Part shown: positions 10,270 to 19,720 of the stretch, piece after piece
Layout of the letters: each line of letters starts with the position of its first letter
Numbering within the stretch: position 1 is the first letter of the stretch
Assembly (NCBI GenBank): GCA_046347635.1
Contig: JAXMFT010000009.1
Coordinates: forward strand, 124,001-188,000
DNA: 64,000 nt
DNA from: JAGVSZ01 sp019137045
GTDB lineage: Bacteria > Pseudomonadota > Gammaproteobacteria > Burkholderiales > SG8-39
Direction: 5' to 3'
The notes under the pieces: model-generated
Told to the model about the DNA's origin: nothing
The model's input: the letters and a program-made list of their open reading frames with translations, nothing else
The model's database searches: none
Program-made: the position numbers and the translations under genes

Positions 10270-11877
10270 CTACATCCTGAACACGCCGAACTTCGTCTCT
10301 TCGACCGGCGCGTTGAGCGCCGCCGACAGCGCGAGCGCGAGCACGCGGCGGGTGTCCTCCGGCGCGATCACGCCGTCGTCCCAGACGCGCGCGGTGGCGT
10401 AGTACGGGTGCCCCTGCCGGTCGTACTGCTCGAGGATCGGGCGCCGGAAGGCCTCTTCCTCCTCCCGCGACCAGGTCTCGCCGCGCGCCTCGATCGCGTC
10501 GCGGCGCACCGTGGCGAGCACGGCGGCCGCCTGCTGTCCGCCCATCACGCTCACGCGCGCGTTCGGCCACATCCACAGGAAGCGCGGGCTGTAGGCCCGC
10601 CCGCACATGCCGTAGTTGCCCGCGCCGTACGAGCCGCCGATGATCACGGTGAACTTCGGCACGCGCACGGTCGAGACCGCGGTGACCATCTTCGCGCCGT
10701 CGCGCGCGATCCCGCTCGCCTCGTACTTCTTGCCGACCATGAAGCCGGTGATGTTCTGGAGGAAGAGGAGCGGGATGCCGCGCTGGCCGCAGAGCTCGAT
10801 GAAGTGCGCCGCCTTGAGCGCCGACTCCGAGAAGAGGATGCCGTTGTTCGCCACGATCCCGATCGGGTAGCCCCAGATGCGCGCGAACCCGGTCACCAGC
10901 GTCGTGCCGTAGTTCTGCTTGAACTCGTCCAGCTCCGAGCCGTCCACGATGCGCGCGATCACCTCGCGCACGTCGTAGGGCTTGCGGATGTCGGCCTGGA
11001 TGATCCCGCCGATCTCCTCCGGCGGATAGAGCGGATCGCGCGGCTCGGCGAGGGTCGCGTCGACGCGCTTCGTGCGGTTGAAGTTGCGCACGATGCGGCG
11101 CGCGATCGCGAGCGCGTGGTGGTCGTTGAGCGCGTAGTGGTCGGCGACGCCCGACTGGCGGGCGTGCACGTCGGCGCCGCCGAGCTCCTCGGGGGTCACC
11201 ACCTCGCCGGTGGCCGCCTTCACCAGCGGCGGGCCGCCGAGGAAGATCGTGCCCTGGCCCTTCACGATGATGGTCTCGTCGGACATCGCCGGCACGTACG
11301 CACCGCCGGCGGTGCACGAGCCCATGACCGCGGCGATCTGCGGGATGCCCGCCGCGGACATGTTGGCCTGGTTGTAGAAGATGCGGCCGAAGTGGTCGCG
11401 GTCGGGAAAGACCTCGTCCCAGGTGGGCAGGTTCGCGCCGCCGGAGTCGACCAGGTAGAGGCAGGGCAGCCGGTTCTCGCGCGCGATCTCCTGCGCGCGC
11501 ACGTGCTTCTTGACCGTCATCGGGAAGTAGGTGCCGCCCTTCACCGTCGCGTCGTTCGCGACCACCACGCACTCGTGGCCGCAGACGCGCCCGATGCCGG
11601 TGATCACCCCGGCGCCCGGCGCCTCGTCGTTGTACATGCCGAACGCCGCGAGCTGCGAGAACTCGAGGAACGGCGACCCGGGGTCGAGCAGCGCCCGCAC
11701 CCGCTCGCGCGGCAGCAGCTTGCCGCGCGCGACGTGCTTCGCGCGCGCGCCCTCGTCGCCGCCGAGCGCGATGCGCGCGACCTTCTCGCGCAGGTCGGCG
11801 ACCAGCGCGGCCATCGCGGCGGCGTTGGCGCGGAACTCGTCCGCACGGGGGTTGGCGGTGGAGCGGATCGCGGGCAT
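10270..11877 (-). CDS. liuB: Methylcrotonyl-CoA carboxylase, carboxyltransferase beta subunit
   Basis: 535 residues, full length for the beta subunit. It has two crotonase-like carboxyltransferase halves: the N-terminal half binds the acyl-CoA (VVVANDATVKGGTYFP, LYLVDSGGANLP), the C-terminal half biotin (FLQNITGFMVGKKYE, GGSYGAGNYGMCG). It moves CO2 from the biotin of LiuD to 3-methylcrotonyl-CoA. It is the first liu gene in this run and lies 33 bases downstream of the epoxide-hydrolase-like gene, so one long transcript is possible. No LiuR-type operator was recognised. Confidence 0.94.
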   Translation of the reverse strand: MPAIRSTANPRADEFRANAAAMAALVADLREKVARIALGGDEGARAKHVARGKLLPRERVRALLDPGSPFLEFSQLAAFGMYNDEAPGAGVITGIGRVCGHECVVVANDATVKGGTYFPMTVKKHVRAQEIARENRLPCLYLVDSGGANLPTWDEVFPDRDHFGRIFYNQANMSAAGIPQIAAVMGSCTAGGAYVPAMSDETIIVKGQGTIFLGGPPLVKAATGEVVTPEELGGADVHARQSGVADHYALNDHHALAIARRIVRNFNRTKRVDATLAEPRDPLYPPEEIGGIIQADIRKPYDVREVIARIVDGSELDEFKQNYGTTLVTGFARIWGYPIGIVANNGILFSESALKAAHFIELCGQRGIPLLFLQNITGFMVGKKYEASGIARDGAKMVTAVSTVRVPKFTVIIGGSYGAGNYGMCGRAYSPRFLWMWPNARVSVMGGQQAAAVLATVRRDAIEARGETWSREEEEAFRRPILEQYDRQGHPYYATARVWDDGVIAPEDTRRVLALALSAALNAPVEETKFGVFRM

Positions 11878-11910
11878 GCGGCGGGCTCGTCTGCAGGGGA
11901 GGCCGCGATT

Positions 11911-13071
11911 CTAGCGGGGCCGCGCCGCGCGCAGGAACCCGAGGAGGGCCTCGGTCACCCGCTCGGGCTGCTCCTGCTGCACCCAGTGGCCCGCCCCGGG
12001 GACGAGATGGCAGCCGACCAGGCGCGTGCAGGCGCTCGACTGCATGCGCTCGAAGTCGCCCGGCTTCTGGTAGACGCCCCAGTCCGCGGCGCCGGCGACG
12101 AAGCAGGACGGCACGTCGATCGTGCGCCCGGAGAGGAGCGCGTTCTCGGCGGCGAGCCGCGGGTCCGTCCCGCACCGATACCAGTTCAGCCCGCCCTGGA
12201 ACCCGGTGCGCGCGTACTCGCCGCTGTAGACGGCGAGCTCGTCCTCGGACAGCCAGCGGCACCGCGCGATCGCCTCGGGCGAAGGCATCTCCGGGGCCAC
12301 CGTCGCGGCCATGGTCGCGTCGCGGTCCATGACGTAGTAGGTCGGCAGCTGCGCGAGCTCCGCCGCCGTCCAGGCCGCGAGCCGGTGCGGGCGGTTGCCG
12401 GGCCAGTCCGCGCTCTTGTGGTGGTAGTACGCGCGCAGGAACGCGTGCACGCCCTGCGGGCAGCGCCACATGTCGGCGTTCGCCTCCCGCGTCGAGTAGT
12501 ACCACTGGTAGTGCTTGCGTGGCCGCGGCAGCGCGGCGAGCTCGTCGTGGATCGTCCGCGCGGGCGGCGCGGGTGCCGGGCGATCGGCGGTGCCGACGGG
12601 GAGAGCCGGCGGCCCGCCGAACGGCGCGCTCATGAGCGCGACCGCGCGAAACACGTCGGGGCGCGCGAGCGCGCAATACGCCGCGGCGGGCGCGCCGAAG
12701 TCGTGGCCGATCACCGCGTCGACCGCGCGATAGCCGAACGCCGCGACGAGCGCCAGCGCGTCGCGCGCGATGCGCAGCAGGCCGAACGCGGCGACGTCGC
12801 CGTCGTAGTCGTCGTCCCAGCCGGTCGTGCGCCCGTAGCCGCGCTGGTCGGGCGCGAGCACGTGGAAGCCCGCCGCGGCGAGCGGCGGCATCACCTTGCG
12901 CCAGCTGTACGCGAGCTCCGGAAAGCCGTGGAGCAGCAGGACGCACGGCCGGCCGGGCGTCTCGAACCCCGCTTCCAGGACGTGCATGCGCAGCCCGTTC
13001 ACGTCGGCCACGAAGCGCGAGCGCACGCCGGGCGGGAGCCAGGCGTCGGGGTAAGGTTCGAGCGCGCGCAT
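11911..13071 (-). CDS. Alpha/beta hydrolase, epoxide hydrolase-like
   Basis: 386 residues. The order of motifs fits the soluble epoxide hydrolase branch: HGFPELAYSWRKV (oxyanion loop), nucleophile Asp in GHDFGAP where lipases carry Ser, and the final His in GAGHWVQQEQPE. A cap region between them has the tyrosines (QWYYSTRE, TYYVMD) that can hold the epoxide oxygen. Haloalkane dehalogenases share the Asp nucleophile, so dehalogenase is the alternative. The ATG at 13071 is the first sensible one; the frame upstream is noncoding-like. It precedes the liu genes on the same strand. Confidence 0.8.
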   Translation of the reverse strand: MRALEPYPDAWLPPGVRSRFVADVNGLRMHVLEAGFETPGRPCVLLLHGFPELAYSWRKVMPPLAAAGFHVLAPDQRGYGRTTGWDDDYDGDVAAFGLLRIARDALALVAAFGYRAVDAVIGHDFGAPAAAYCALARPDVFRAVALMSAPFGGPPALPVGTADRPAPAPPARTIHDELAALPRPRKHYQWYYSTREANADMWRCPQGVHAFLRAYYHHKSADWPGNRPHRLAAWTAAELAQLPTYYVMDRDATMAATVAPEMPSPEAIARCRWLSEDELAVYSGEYARTGFQGGLNWYRCGTDPRLAAENALLSGRTIDVPSCFVAGAADWGVYQKPGDFERMQSSACTRLVGCHLVPGAGHWVQQEQPERVTEALLGFLRAARPR

Positions 13072-13146
13072 GGGCGCGCCGATTGTCGTCGATCCGCCGC
13101 GCGCCGGTAAACGCCGCAGCGTCGCCCGCGTTAGGAGAGGAGCCTC

Positions 13147-13854
13147 ATGCGCCGCCTTCTCGCCCTCCTGCTGCTCGCCGCCGGCGGCGTGCACGCCGCG
13201 TCCGTCGAGACGCGCGCCGTCGCGCTCGACGGCCAGGCGACCGTGGTGGACCTCTACCTGCCCGATGCCGCGCCGCCGCGCGGGCTCGCCGTCATCGCCC
13301 ACGGCTTCACCCGGTCGCGCGCCCGCCACGGCGTGCTCGCGGGCCGGCTCGCCGCAGAGGGGTTCGCCGTGGCGGTTCCCGACCTCCCGCACTGGCTCCG
13401 GCACGCGGCGAACGCCGACGCGATCGTCGCGCTCGTGAAGGCGATCGAGCCCGAGCACGGGCTCGACGGGCGACCGGTCGTGCTGATCGGCACCTCCGCC
13501 GGCGGGCTCGCGTCGCTGCTCGCGACCGACCGCGTGCCGCGGCTCGCGCTGTGGATCGGCCTCGACCCGGTCGACACGCTCGGCCTCTCCGAGGGCGCGG
13601 CGCGGCGCCTGCAGGCGCCGGCGCTGGTGCTGCGCGCGCCGAGCGGCGCGTGCAACGTCGGCGGAACCGCGCGGCGCATCGCCGGCTGGCTGCCGCACGC
13701 GCGCGTCGCGCGCGTCGACGGCGCGTCGCACTGCGACTTCGAGGACACGACCAACTGGCGCTGCGAGTCGGTGTGCGGGCCCGCGGACCCGGCGCGGCAG
13801 GCGGCGATCGTCGAGACGGCGGTGCGGGCGGCGCTCGCGGCGGTGCCGCGCTAG
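13147..13854 (+). CDS. Alpha/beta hydrolase with signal peptide
   Basis: 235 residues, preceded by AGGAGAGG at a good distance from the ATG. Residues 1-18 (MRRLLALLLLAAGGVHAA) form a Sec signal peptide, so the enzyme probably acts in the periplasm. The hydrolase core has AVIAHGFTRS (oxyanion region), GTSAGG with the serine nucleophile near residue 118, and a candidate catalytic His in VDGASHCDFE. Four cysteines near the C-terminus could form disulfides, consistent with export. The substrate is unknown. It is divergent from the epoxide-hydrolase-like gene and convergent with the acyl-CoA ligase. Confidence 0.8.
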   Translation: MRRLLALLLLAAGGVHAASVETRAVALDGQATVVDLYLPDAAPPRGLAVIAHGFTRSRARHGVLAGRLAAEGFAVAVPDLPHWLRHAANADAIVALVKAIEPEHGLDGRPVVLIGTSAGGLASLLATDRVPRLALWIGLDPVDTLGLSEGAARRLQAPALVLRAPSGACNVGGTARRIAGWLPHARVARVDGASHCDFEDTTNWRCESVCGPADPARQAAIVETAVRAALAAVPR

Positions 13855-13875
13855 CGTTCCGCCGGCGCCCCGGCT

Positions 13876-15726
13876 TCAGCCCGACGCCGGTTCCGGCGCC
13901 GCGTCGCGGTAGAGCGCCTCGATCACGTCGGCGTACTTCTCCTCGACGTTCTTGCGGCGCAGCTTCAGCGTCGCGGTCATCTCGCCGTCGTCGTGGTCGA
14001 GCTCCTTCGCGAGGATGTGGAACCTGCGCACGTTCTGCACCCGCGGCATGCGCGCGTTCGCCTTGTCGACCTCGGCCTGGACGAGCTCGCGCACGCGCGG
14101 GTTCTCGGCCAGGTTGCGGTAGTTGGTGTACGCGACGGCGTGCTCTTCGGCCCACTTGCCCACCGTCTCGTAGTCGATCTGGATGAGCGCGGTGACGAAG
14201 TGGCGCCGCTCGCCGATCGCCACCGCCTCGCGGATGAAGGGGCTGAACTTGAGCAGGTTCTCGATCTCCGAGGGCGCGACGTTCTTGCCGCCCGAGGTGA
14301 TCAGGATGTCCTTCTTGCGGTCGACGATCCGGATCTCGCGCGCGCCGCCGCCGCCCTCGACCCACTCGCCGATGTCGCCCGAGTGGAGCCACCCGTCGGC
14401 GCCGATCATCTCGGCGGTGGCGGCGGGATTGCGGTAGTAGCCCTTGAACACCGTGCGGCCGCGCATGAGCACCTCGCCGTCCGCGGCGAGCCGCACTTCG
14501 ACCCCCGGCACCGCGACCCCGACCGTGCCCGGCGGCGAGTAGCCGGTGCGCTGGCCGAGCGCGAGCCCGGACACCTCGGTCATGCCGTAGATCTCCAGGA
14601 TCGGCACCCCGAGGATGCGGTAGAAGGCGAGCAGGTCGGGCGAGACCGGCGCGGTGCCGGAGAACGCGAGCCGCACGCGCCGCAGCCCGATGAAGTTCAG
14701 CAGCGCCCGGAAGACGAGCAGGTACCACGCACCGTACGCGAGCCGCTGCCAGAGCGACCACGTCGCGCGCGGGCGCACCGCGAACTCGCGCACCGCGCCG
14801 AAGGCGCGGTCGAAGAGGCGCTTGCGCGCGCCGCCCGCCTCGCGCGCCTTGATGTCCATCGCCGCGTGCAGCTTCTCCCAGATGCGCGGCACGCCGAGGA
14901 AGAGGGTCGGCGCGATCTCGCGCAGGTCCGACTGCACGGTGCGCAGGGACTCGGCGAAGTTGACCGTGGCGCCGACGGCGAGCGGGTTGAACACGGTGAA
15001 CGTCTGCTCCGCGACGTGGCAGAGCGGCAGGTAGGAGAGCACCGTGTCCGCGGCGCTGAAGCCGTAGAGCGCGCTGCCGCCGGCCGCGGCGGCGTTGATG
15101 TTGTCGTAGGTGATCATGGCCGCCTTCGGGCGGCCGGTCGAGCCGGAGGTGAAGATCATGAGCGCGGTGTCGTCGCCGCGCTGGGCGGCGAGGCGCTCGT
15201 CGACGAGGCCCGGCCGCGCGCGCTCGAGCTCCGCGCCCAGGCGCAGCACCGCCTCGAAGTCGTGCAGCGCGGCGCGGTCGTAGCGGCGCAGGCCCTTCGG
15301 GTCGATGACCACGATCGCCTCCAGCGCCGGCAGGCGCGCCCTGCACTCGAGCACCTTGTCGACCTGCTCCTGGTCCTCGCACACGGCGTAGCGGGCCTCC
15401 GACAGCGCGAGCAGGAACTCGACCTCCTCGGCCGGGCTGGTCGGGTACACGCCCACCGCCACGCCGCCCACCATGCCGAGGCCGAGCTGCGCGATCACCC
15501 ATTCCTTGCGGTTCTCGCTGACGATCGCCACGTGCCCGCCGTGCGGCAGGCCGAGCGCGGTCAGGCCGAGCCCGAAGTGGCGCGCGAGGCGGTCGTAGTC
15601 GGCCCAGGTGTACGGCTGCCAGATGCCGAAGTCCTTCTGGCGGAACGCGACCCGGTCGGGCCAGGCGCGCGCCCAGAAGCGCAGGCGCTGCGGCAGGGTG
15701 GCCTCGGGCGGCGGGCGCGGATCCAT
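13876..15726 (-). CDS. AMP-dependent acyl-CoA ligase (long-chain type)
   Basis: 616 residues. It activates a carboxylic acid to its acyl-CoA through an acyl-AMP. Seen motifs: the P-loop IFTSGSTGRPKAAM near residue 180, GMTEVSG (A5), HSGDIGEW (A7), DRKKDILITSGGKNVAPSEIE (A8), and a C-terminal LKLRRKNVEEKY with the conserved lysine. The length and A8 form fit long-chain fatty acyl-CoA synthetases of the FAA1/FadD15 type. It is the last gene of the livGHMKF cluster, four bases after livF, so the importer probably brings in its acid substrate. Substrate class (fatty versus aromatic) is not resolved. Confidence 0.88.
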   Translation of the reverse strand: MDPRPPPEATLPQRLRFWARAWPDRVAFRQKDFGIWQPYTWADYDRLARHFGLGLTALGLPHGGHVAIVSENRKEWVIAQLGLGMVGGVAVGVYPTSPAEEVEFLLALSEARYAVCEDQEQVDKVLECRARLPALEAIVVIDPKGLRRYDRAALHDFEAVLRLGAELERARPGLVDERLAAQRGDDTALMIFTSGSTGRPKAAMITYDNINAAAAGGSALYGFSAADTVLSYLPLCHVAEQTFTVFNPLAVGATVNFAESLRTVQSDLREIAPTLFLGVPRIWEKLHAAMDIKAREAGGARKRLFDRAFGAVREFAVRPRATWSLWQRLAYGAWYLLVFRALLNFIGLRRVRLAFSGTAPVSPDLLAFYRILGVPILEIYGMTEVSGLALGQRTGYSPPGTVGVAVPGVEVRLAADGEVLMRGRTVFKGYYRNPAATAEMIGADGWLHSGDIGEWVEGGGGAREIRIVDRKKDILITSGGKNVAPSEIENLLKFSPFIREAVAIGERRHFVTALIQIDYETVGKWAEEHAVAYTNYRNLAENPRVRELVQAEVDKANARMPRVQNVRRFHILAKELDHDDGEMTATLKLRRKNVEEKYADVIEALYRDAAPEPASG

Positions 15727-15730
15727 CGGG

Positions 15731-16534
15731 CTACGAGAGCCAGCGCTTGCGCCGCTTGTAGTGCTTCACGTCGCGGAAGCTCGCCACCTCGGTGGTCTGC
15801 TCGCCGTAGCCGAGGTAGAAGCGCTGGACGTCCGGGTCGTTCACCAGCCGCGCGGTGGGGCCGTCGATGACCACGCGCCCGCTCTCCATGATGTAGCCGT
15901 ACGCGGCGATGCCGAAGGCCGCCATGGCGTTCTGCTCCACCAGCAGCATGGCCACGCCGCGCTCGGCGTTGATGCGCGCGATGATGCCGAAGATCTCCTC
16001 GACCACCAGCGGCGCGAGCCCGAGCGAGGGCTCGTCGAGCAGCATGAGCGCGGGCTCGGCCACCAGCGCGCGGCCGATGGCGAGCATCTGCTGCTCGCCG
16101 CCGGAGAGATAGCCGGCGAGCTGCCGGCGGCGCTCCGCCAGGCGCGGGAAGTAGCCGTACACCAGCGCGAAGTCGGGCTGCGCGGCGCGCCCGGCGAGCG
16201 CGTTGGCCGCGGCGACCAGGTTCTCCTGCACCGTCAGGTCCTCGAACACGCGCCGCCCCTCGCGCACGTGCACGATGCCGCGGCGCGCGAGGCGGTGCGG
16301 GGCGACGTGGTCGATCCGCTCGCCGCGGAACCGGATTCCGCCGCCGCCGATGGCGCCGTTCTCGAGCGGCAGCAGGCCGGAGACCGCCTTGAGGGTGGTC
16401 GTCTTGCCCGCGCCGTTCGCGCCGAGGAGCGCGACGATGCCGCGCTCGGGCACCTCGAGCGAGAGCCCGCGCAGCACCTGGATCGTGTGGTGGTACACGA
16501 CCTCCAGGTTCTCGACCGAGAGGGCGGCGGTCAC
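15731..16534 (-). CDS. livF: Branched-chain-type ABC transporter ATP-binding protein LivF
   Basis: 267 residues from a GTG. Walker A GANGAGKTT near residue 38, Q-loop region, signature LSGGEQQM near residue 143 and Walker B LMLLDEPSLGL are all present, as is the LivF-specific VREGRRVFEDLTVQENL. The C-terminus carries an extra basic tail (VKHYKRRKRWLS) beyond the usual LivF end; I have seen similar tails only in liv operons linked to acyl-CoA ligases, which is an impression and not a search. It energises LivHM at the inner face of the membrane, paired with LivG. Confidence 0.9.
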   Translation of the reverse strand: MTAALSVENLEVVYHHTIQVLRGLSLEVPERGIVALLGANGAGKTTTLKAVSGLLPLENGAIGGGGIRFRGERIDHVAPHRLARRGIVHVREGRRVFEDLTVQENLVAAANALAGRAAQPDFALVYGYFPRLAERRRQLAGYLSGGEQQMLAIGRALVAEPALMLLDEPSLGLAPLVVEEIFGIIARINAERGVAMLLVEQNAMAAFGIAAYGYIMESGRVVIDGPTARLVNDPDVQRFYLGYGEQTTEVASFRDVKHYKRRKRWLS

Positions 16535-16550
16535 GGCGCGGGCGGCGCGC

Positions 16551-17750
16551 TCAGCCGATCGTGATCCAGTCCGAGTTGGGCACGATCGTGCTGCCCTTCA
16601 CCAGGTACACGCGGCCGACCGGGATCGAGTGGGTCTTGAGCGCGATCGGCACGCCGAAGATGCCGCCGGTGTCCCACTTGCCGATCGACTCGAGCGCCGC
16701 CTTCATGTTCGGGCCGGTCAGCTCCTTCTTCGCGCCGAGCGTGCGGCCGAGCACCTGCTCGAAGATCATGCCGACCAGCCAGCCCTGGGTGTAGAAGGTG
16801 GTCTGCCAGGGGTTGTTGGGCTTGCGCGAGCCGACCTCGCGGATCAGCGCCATGGTGGGCGTCTTCTCCGTGTCGAACGAGTAGCGGTAGGGCATGACGC
16901 CGAGGAAGCCCGCGCCGGCGGCGCCCATCTGGTCGATGGTCGTCTTGTCCATGGTGTAGATCGTCCCCATCCCGCGCGCGTTCATGCCGGCGTCGCGCAT
17001 CTGGCGCATGAACTCGGGAATCGGCGCCAGCACGTAGCCGTGGAAGATCACGAAGTCCGGCTTGGCGCGGCGCAGCTTGATCACCTCGGCCGAGACGTCG
17101 ACCGCACCGGGCTTGGTGACGACCTCGAGCACCACCGGGATCCCGAGCTTCGCCGCTTTCGCCTTGCCGGAGGCGATCGGGTCGCGCCCGAACTCGGTGT
17201 CCGAGTACACGAACGCGACCGCGGGCTTGGCGGCGCCGGCCGCGCTGCGGCTCACGTACTCGAGCAGGACCTCGATCTGGCCGGAGTAGGTCGGGCCGGG
17301 CATGAAGTAGTACGGCGCCTTCGCCGGGTCGGCGAGGTCGGAGGCGAACGACGGTCCGGTCGCGAGCACCGAGCCGAGCTGGCTCAGCTCCGGGGCGATC
17401 GCCTTCGCCCACCCGGTGGAGTCGCCGTAGAAGAGGGGCGGCTTGTACTGCGCCACGATCTTCTTGAAGATCGCGACCGACTGGTCGACCTTGTAGCTCG
17501 AGTCCTCCGCGACGTAGCGCAGCTTGCGCCCGGCGATGCCGCCCTGGCCGTTCTTCCACTCGACCCAGTCGCCCAGCCCCGCGTGCAGGCCCGCGCCGGC
17601 GAACGCGAACACGCCGGTGATCGGCGGCGCCGCGCCGATGACGATCTCGCCCGACTGCGCGAGCGCGCTGCGCAGCGGCAGCCCGAGCGATGCGAGCCCG
17701 GCGGCGGCGGCGCCCGAGCCGAGGAACCTGCGGCGGTCGATGGGGGTCAT
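16551..17750 (-). CDS. ABC transporter substrate-binding protein, LivK/HAAT family, Tat-type leader
   Basis: 399 residues. The leader has a twin-arginine motif (DRRRFLGS) followed by an Ala/Leu stretch ending SALAQ, so export by Tat is likely, in contrast to the Sec leader usual for LivK. The mature part starts EIVIGAAPPITG as in periplasmic-binding-protein type I folds, with GDSTGWAKA and two lobes of the usual size. Ligands of this family range from branched-chain amino acids to aromatic and fatty acids and urea. Its position between livM and livF, with an acyl-CoA ligase downstream, suggests a carboxylic acid. Confidence 0.87.
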   Translation of the reverse strand: MTPIDRRRFLGSGAAAAGLASLGLPLRSALAQSGEIVIGAAPPITGVFAFAGAGLHAGLGDWVEWKNGQGGIAGRKLRYVAEDSSYKVDQSVAIFKKIVAQYKPPLFYGDSTGWAKAIAPELSQLGSVLATGPSFASDLADPAKAPYYFMPGPTYSGQIEVLLEYVSRSAAGAAKPAVAFVYSDTEFGRDPIASGKAKAAKLGIPVVLEVVTKPGAVDVSAEVIKLRRAKPDFVIFHGYVLAPIPEFMRQMRDAGMNARGMGTIYTMDKTTIDQMGAAGAGFLGVMPYRYSFDTEKTPTMALIREVGSRKPNNPWQTTFYTQGWLVGMIFEQVLGRTLGAKKELTGPNMKAALESIGKWDTGGIFGVPIALKTHSIPVGRVYLVKGSTIVPNSDWITIG

Positions 17751-17789
17751 CTGGAGTCTCCTCTTCAGGTGGGTCGAAGGCCGTCGATG

Positions 17790-18833
17790 CTACGTCCGGA
17801 ACGGCCACAGGTGGAAGAACCGGCGCGTGCGCCGCCACATCTCGGCCAGGCCGTGCGGCTCGAAGACGAGGAAGCCCACGATCAGGAGTCCGAACACCAC
17901 CTGCCGGAGCGGGGCGAGGTACACGCCGGCCTGCTCGAGGCCGAACGCCTCGGCCCAGCCGACCAGCGCGCGCAGGAACTCGGGGATCAGCGTCATGAAG
18001 GTGGCGCCGAGGATCGTCCCGAGGATCGACCCCAGCCCGCCGACGATGATCGCGGCGAGGTAGAAGACCGACAGCGGCAGGCCGAACAGCTCCGGAGTGG
18101 CGACGCGAAAGAAGTAGCCCCACAGGCCGCCCGCGACGCCGGCGTAGAACGACCCGATGGCGAAGGCGGCGAGCTTGTAGCGAAAGAGGCTGATGCCGAG
18201 CACCTCGGCCGAGATGTCGCGGTCGCGGATGGCGATGAACGCGCGGCCGACGCGGGTGCGGAACAGGTTGCGCGCGCCGAGGAGCATGAGGACCGCGAGC
18301 GGCGCGATCAGGAAGTAGACGCGGCGGTCGCCCGCCAGCTCGAAGCCGAAGAGCGAAGCGGCGGGCACGTTCGCGCCGCGCACCCCGCCGGTGACCGACT
18401 CCCACTCGCGGAACACGAAGCCGAGCACGAACTGGGCGGCGAGGGTGGCCACCGCGAAGTACAGGCCCTTGATGCGCAGGCTGGGGATGCCGACCACCAG
18501 GCCGATCGCCGCGCTCGCCGCCCCGGCGAGCGGGAGCGCCAGGAAGAACGGGATCCCGGCGCGCTCGGCGACCGCGACCGCGTAGCAGCCGACGCCCATG
18601 AACGCGGCGTGGCCGAGCGAGATGAGGCCGGTGTAGCCGGTCATGACGTTGAGGCCGGCGGCGGCGATGAGGTGGATGCCGAGCAGGCAGGCGAGGTAGG
18701 TGAGGTAGCTCCCGCCGACGAACGGGAAGGCGACGAGCGCCGCGAGCAGCAGCCCGAGCCAGACGCGCTGCGCGCGCGTGTCGAACAGCGCCTCGTCGTG
18801 GCGGTAGCTCGCGTGGAAGTCGCCGATCCTCAT
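17790..18833 (-). CDS. livM: Branched-chain-type ABC transporter permease LivM
   Basis: 347 residues with eight to ten hydrophobic helices. LivM features: NVMTGYTGLISLGHAAFMGVG near residue 60, GLYFAVATLA, the cytoplasmic coupling loop GRAFIAIRDRDISAEVLGI and IIVGGLGSILGTILGA. It forms the membrane channel with LivH. The ATG overlaps the livH stop by four bases (ATGA). About 40 bases separate it from the binding-protein gene. Confidence 0.92.
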   Translation of the reverse strand: MRIGDFHASYRHDEALFDTRAQRVWLGLLLAALVAFPFVGGSYLTYLACLLGIHLIAAAGLNVMTGYTGLISLGHAAFMGVGCYAVAVAERAGIPFFLALPLAGAASAAIGLVVGIPSLRIKGLYFAVATLAAQFVLGFVFREWESVTGGVRGANVPAASLFGFELAGDRRVYFLIAPLAVLMLLGARNLFRTRVGRAFIAIRDRDISAEVLGISLFRYKLAAFAIGSFYAGVAGGLWGYFFRVATPELFGLPLSVFYLAAIIVGGLGSILGTILGATFMTLIPEFLRALVGWAEAFGLEQAGVYLAPLRQVVFGLLIVGFLVFEPHGLAEMWRRTRRFFHLWPFRT

Positions 18834-19720
18834 AGCCGCTCGATGTCGCGCGTGCCGAACAGGCCGTAGGGCCGCACCATCAGGATCACCAGCACCACGA
18901 GGTAGGGGACGAGGTCGCGCGCCTGGCCGCCGACGAACGCCACGGTGAGGCTCTCGAGCAGGCCGACGATCAGGCCGGCGACGATCGCGCCCGCGATGCT
19001 GTCGAGCCCGCCGAGGATGACCACCGCGAGCACGCCGAGCGCGACCGTGCCCAGGCTCGGCGAGAGGCTGGTCATCGAGGCGACGATGATGCCGGCCACC
19101 GCGCCGGTGACGCCGGCGAACATCCACGTGAGGCGCTGCGTCCGGCGCACGTCGATGCCCATCGCGTACGCGGTGACCGGGTCGGAGGCGGCGGCGCGCA
19201 TCGACACGCCGTCCTTCGACCAGCGGAAGTAGGCGGTGAACGCAGCGATCAGCGCCACCGCGAGCGCGAAGCTCCACAGCACCTGGCCGGGGAGGAGGAT
19301 CTCGCCGAGGAGGAGCGGCTTGCGCGGCAGCAGCTCCGGCAGCGACAGGTTGGCGCCGCCCCAGACCGCCTCGGCGAGGCCGTGCAGGACCGCGCCCAGC
19401 CCGATCGTCGCCATGACGATGCTGATCACCGGCTGGCCGGCGAGCGGGCGCAGCACGAAGCGCTCGACCAGCGCGCCGAGCGCCGCGACCCCGGCGAGCG
19501 TGAGCGCGAGCGCCGCCCACCACGGCAGCGCGAGGAAGACGTTCGCGGTCCAGAAGAGGTAGGCGCCGACCATCATGAACTCGCCCAGCGCGAAGTTGAT
19601 GACGCGGGTGCCCTTGTAGACCAGCACGAAGCCGAGCGCGATCAGCGCGAGCACGCCGCCGGACAGGAGGCCGACGAGGCTGAACTCGGCCAGCAGCAGC
19701 CAGTCGATCGCGTCGCTCAC
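18830..19720 (-). CDS. livH: Branched-chain-type ABC transporter permease LivH
   Basis: 296 residues from a GTG at 19720 that overlaps the livG stop (GTGA). Hydrophobic throughout, with LivH marks: GGVLALIALGFVLVYKGTRVINFALGEFMMVGAY near the start and MRAAASDPVTAYAMGIDVRRTQRL (coupling helix), then AVVILGGLDSIAGAIVAGLIVGLLES. The frame remains open upstream through livG, but that part is livG read in another frame. It partners LivM in the inner membrane. Confidence 0.92.
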   Translation of the reverse strand: MSDAIDWLLLAEFSLVGLLSGGVLALIALGFVLVYKGTRVINFALGEFMMVGAYLFWTANVFLALPWWAALALTLAGVAALGALVERFVLRPLAGQPVISIVMATIGLGAVLHGLAEAVWGGANLSLPELLPRKPLLLGEILLPGQVLWSFALAVALIAAFTAYFRWSKDGVSMRAAASDPVTAYAMGIDVRRTQRLTWMFAGVTGAVAGIIVASMTSLSPSLGTVALGVLAVVILGGLDSIAGAIVAGLIVGLLESLTVAFVGGQARDLVPYLVVLVILMVRPYGLFGTRDIERL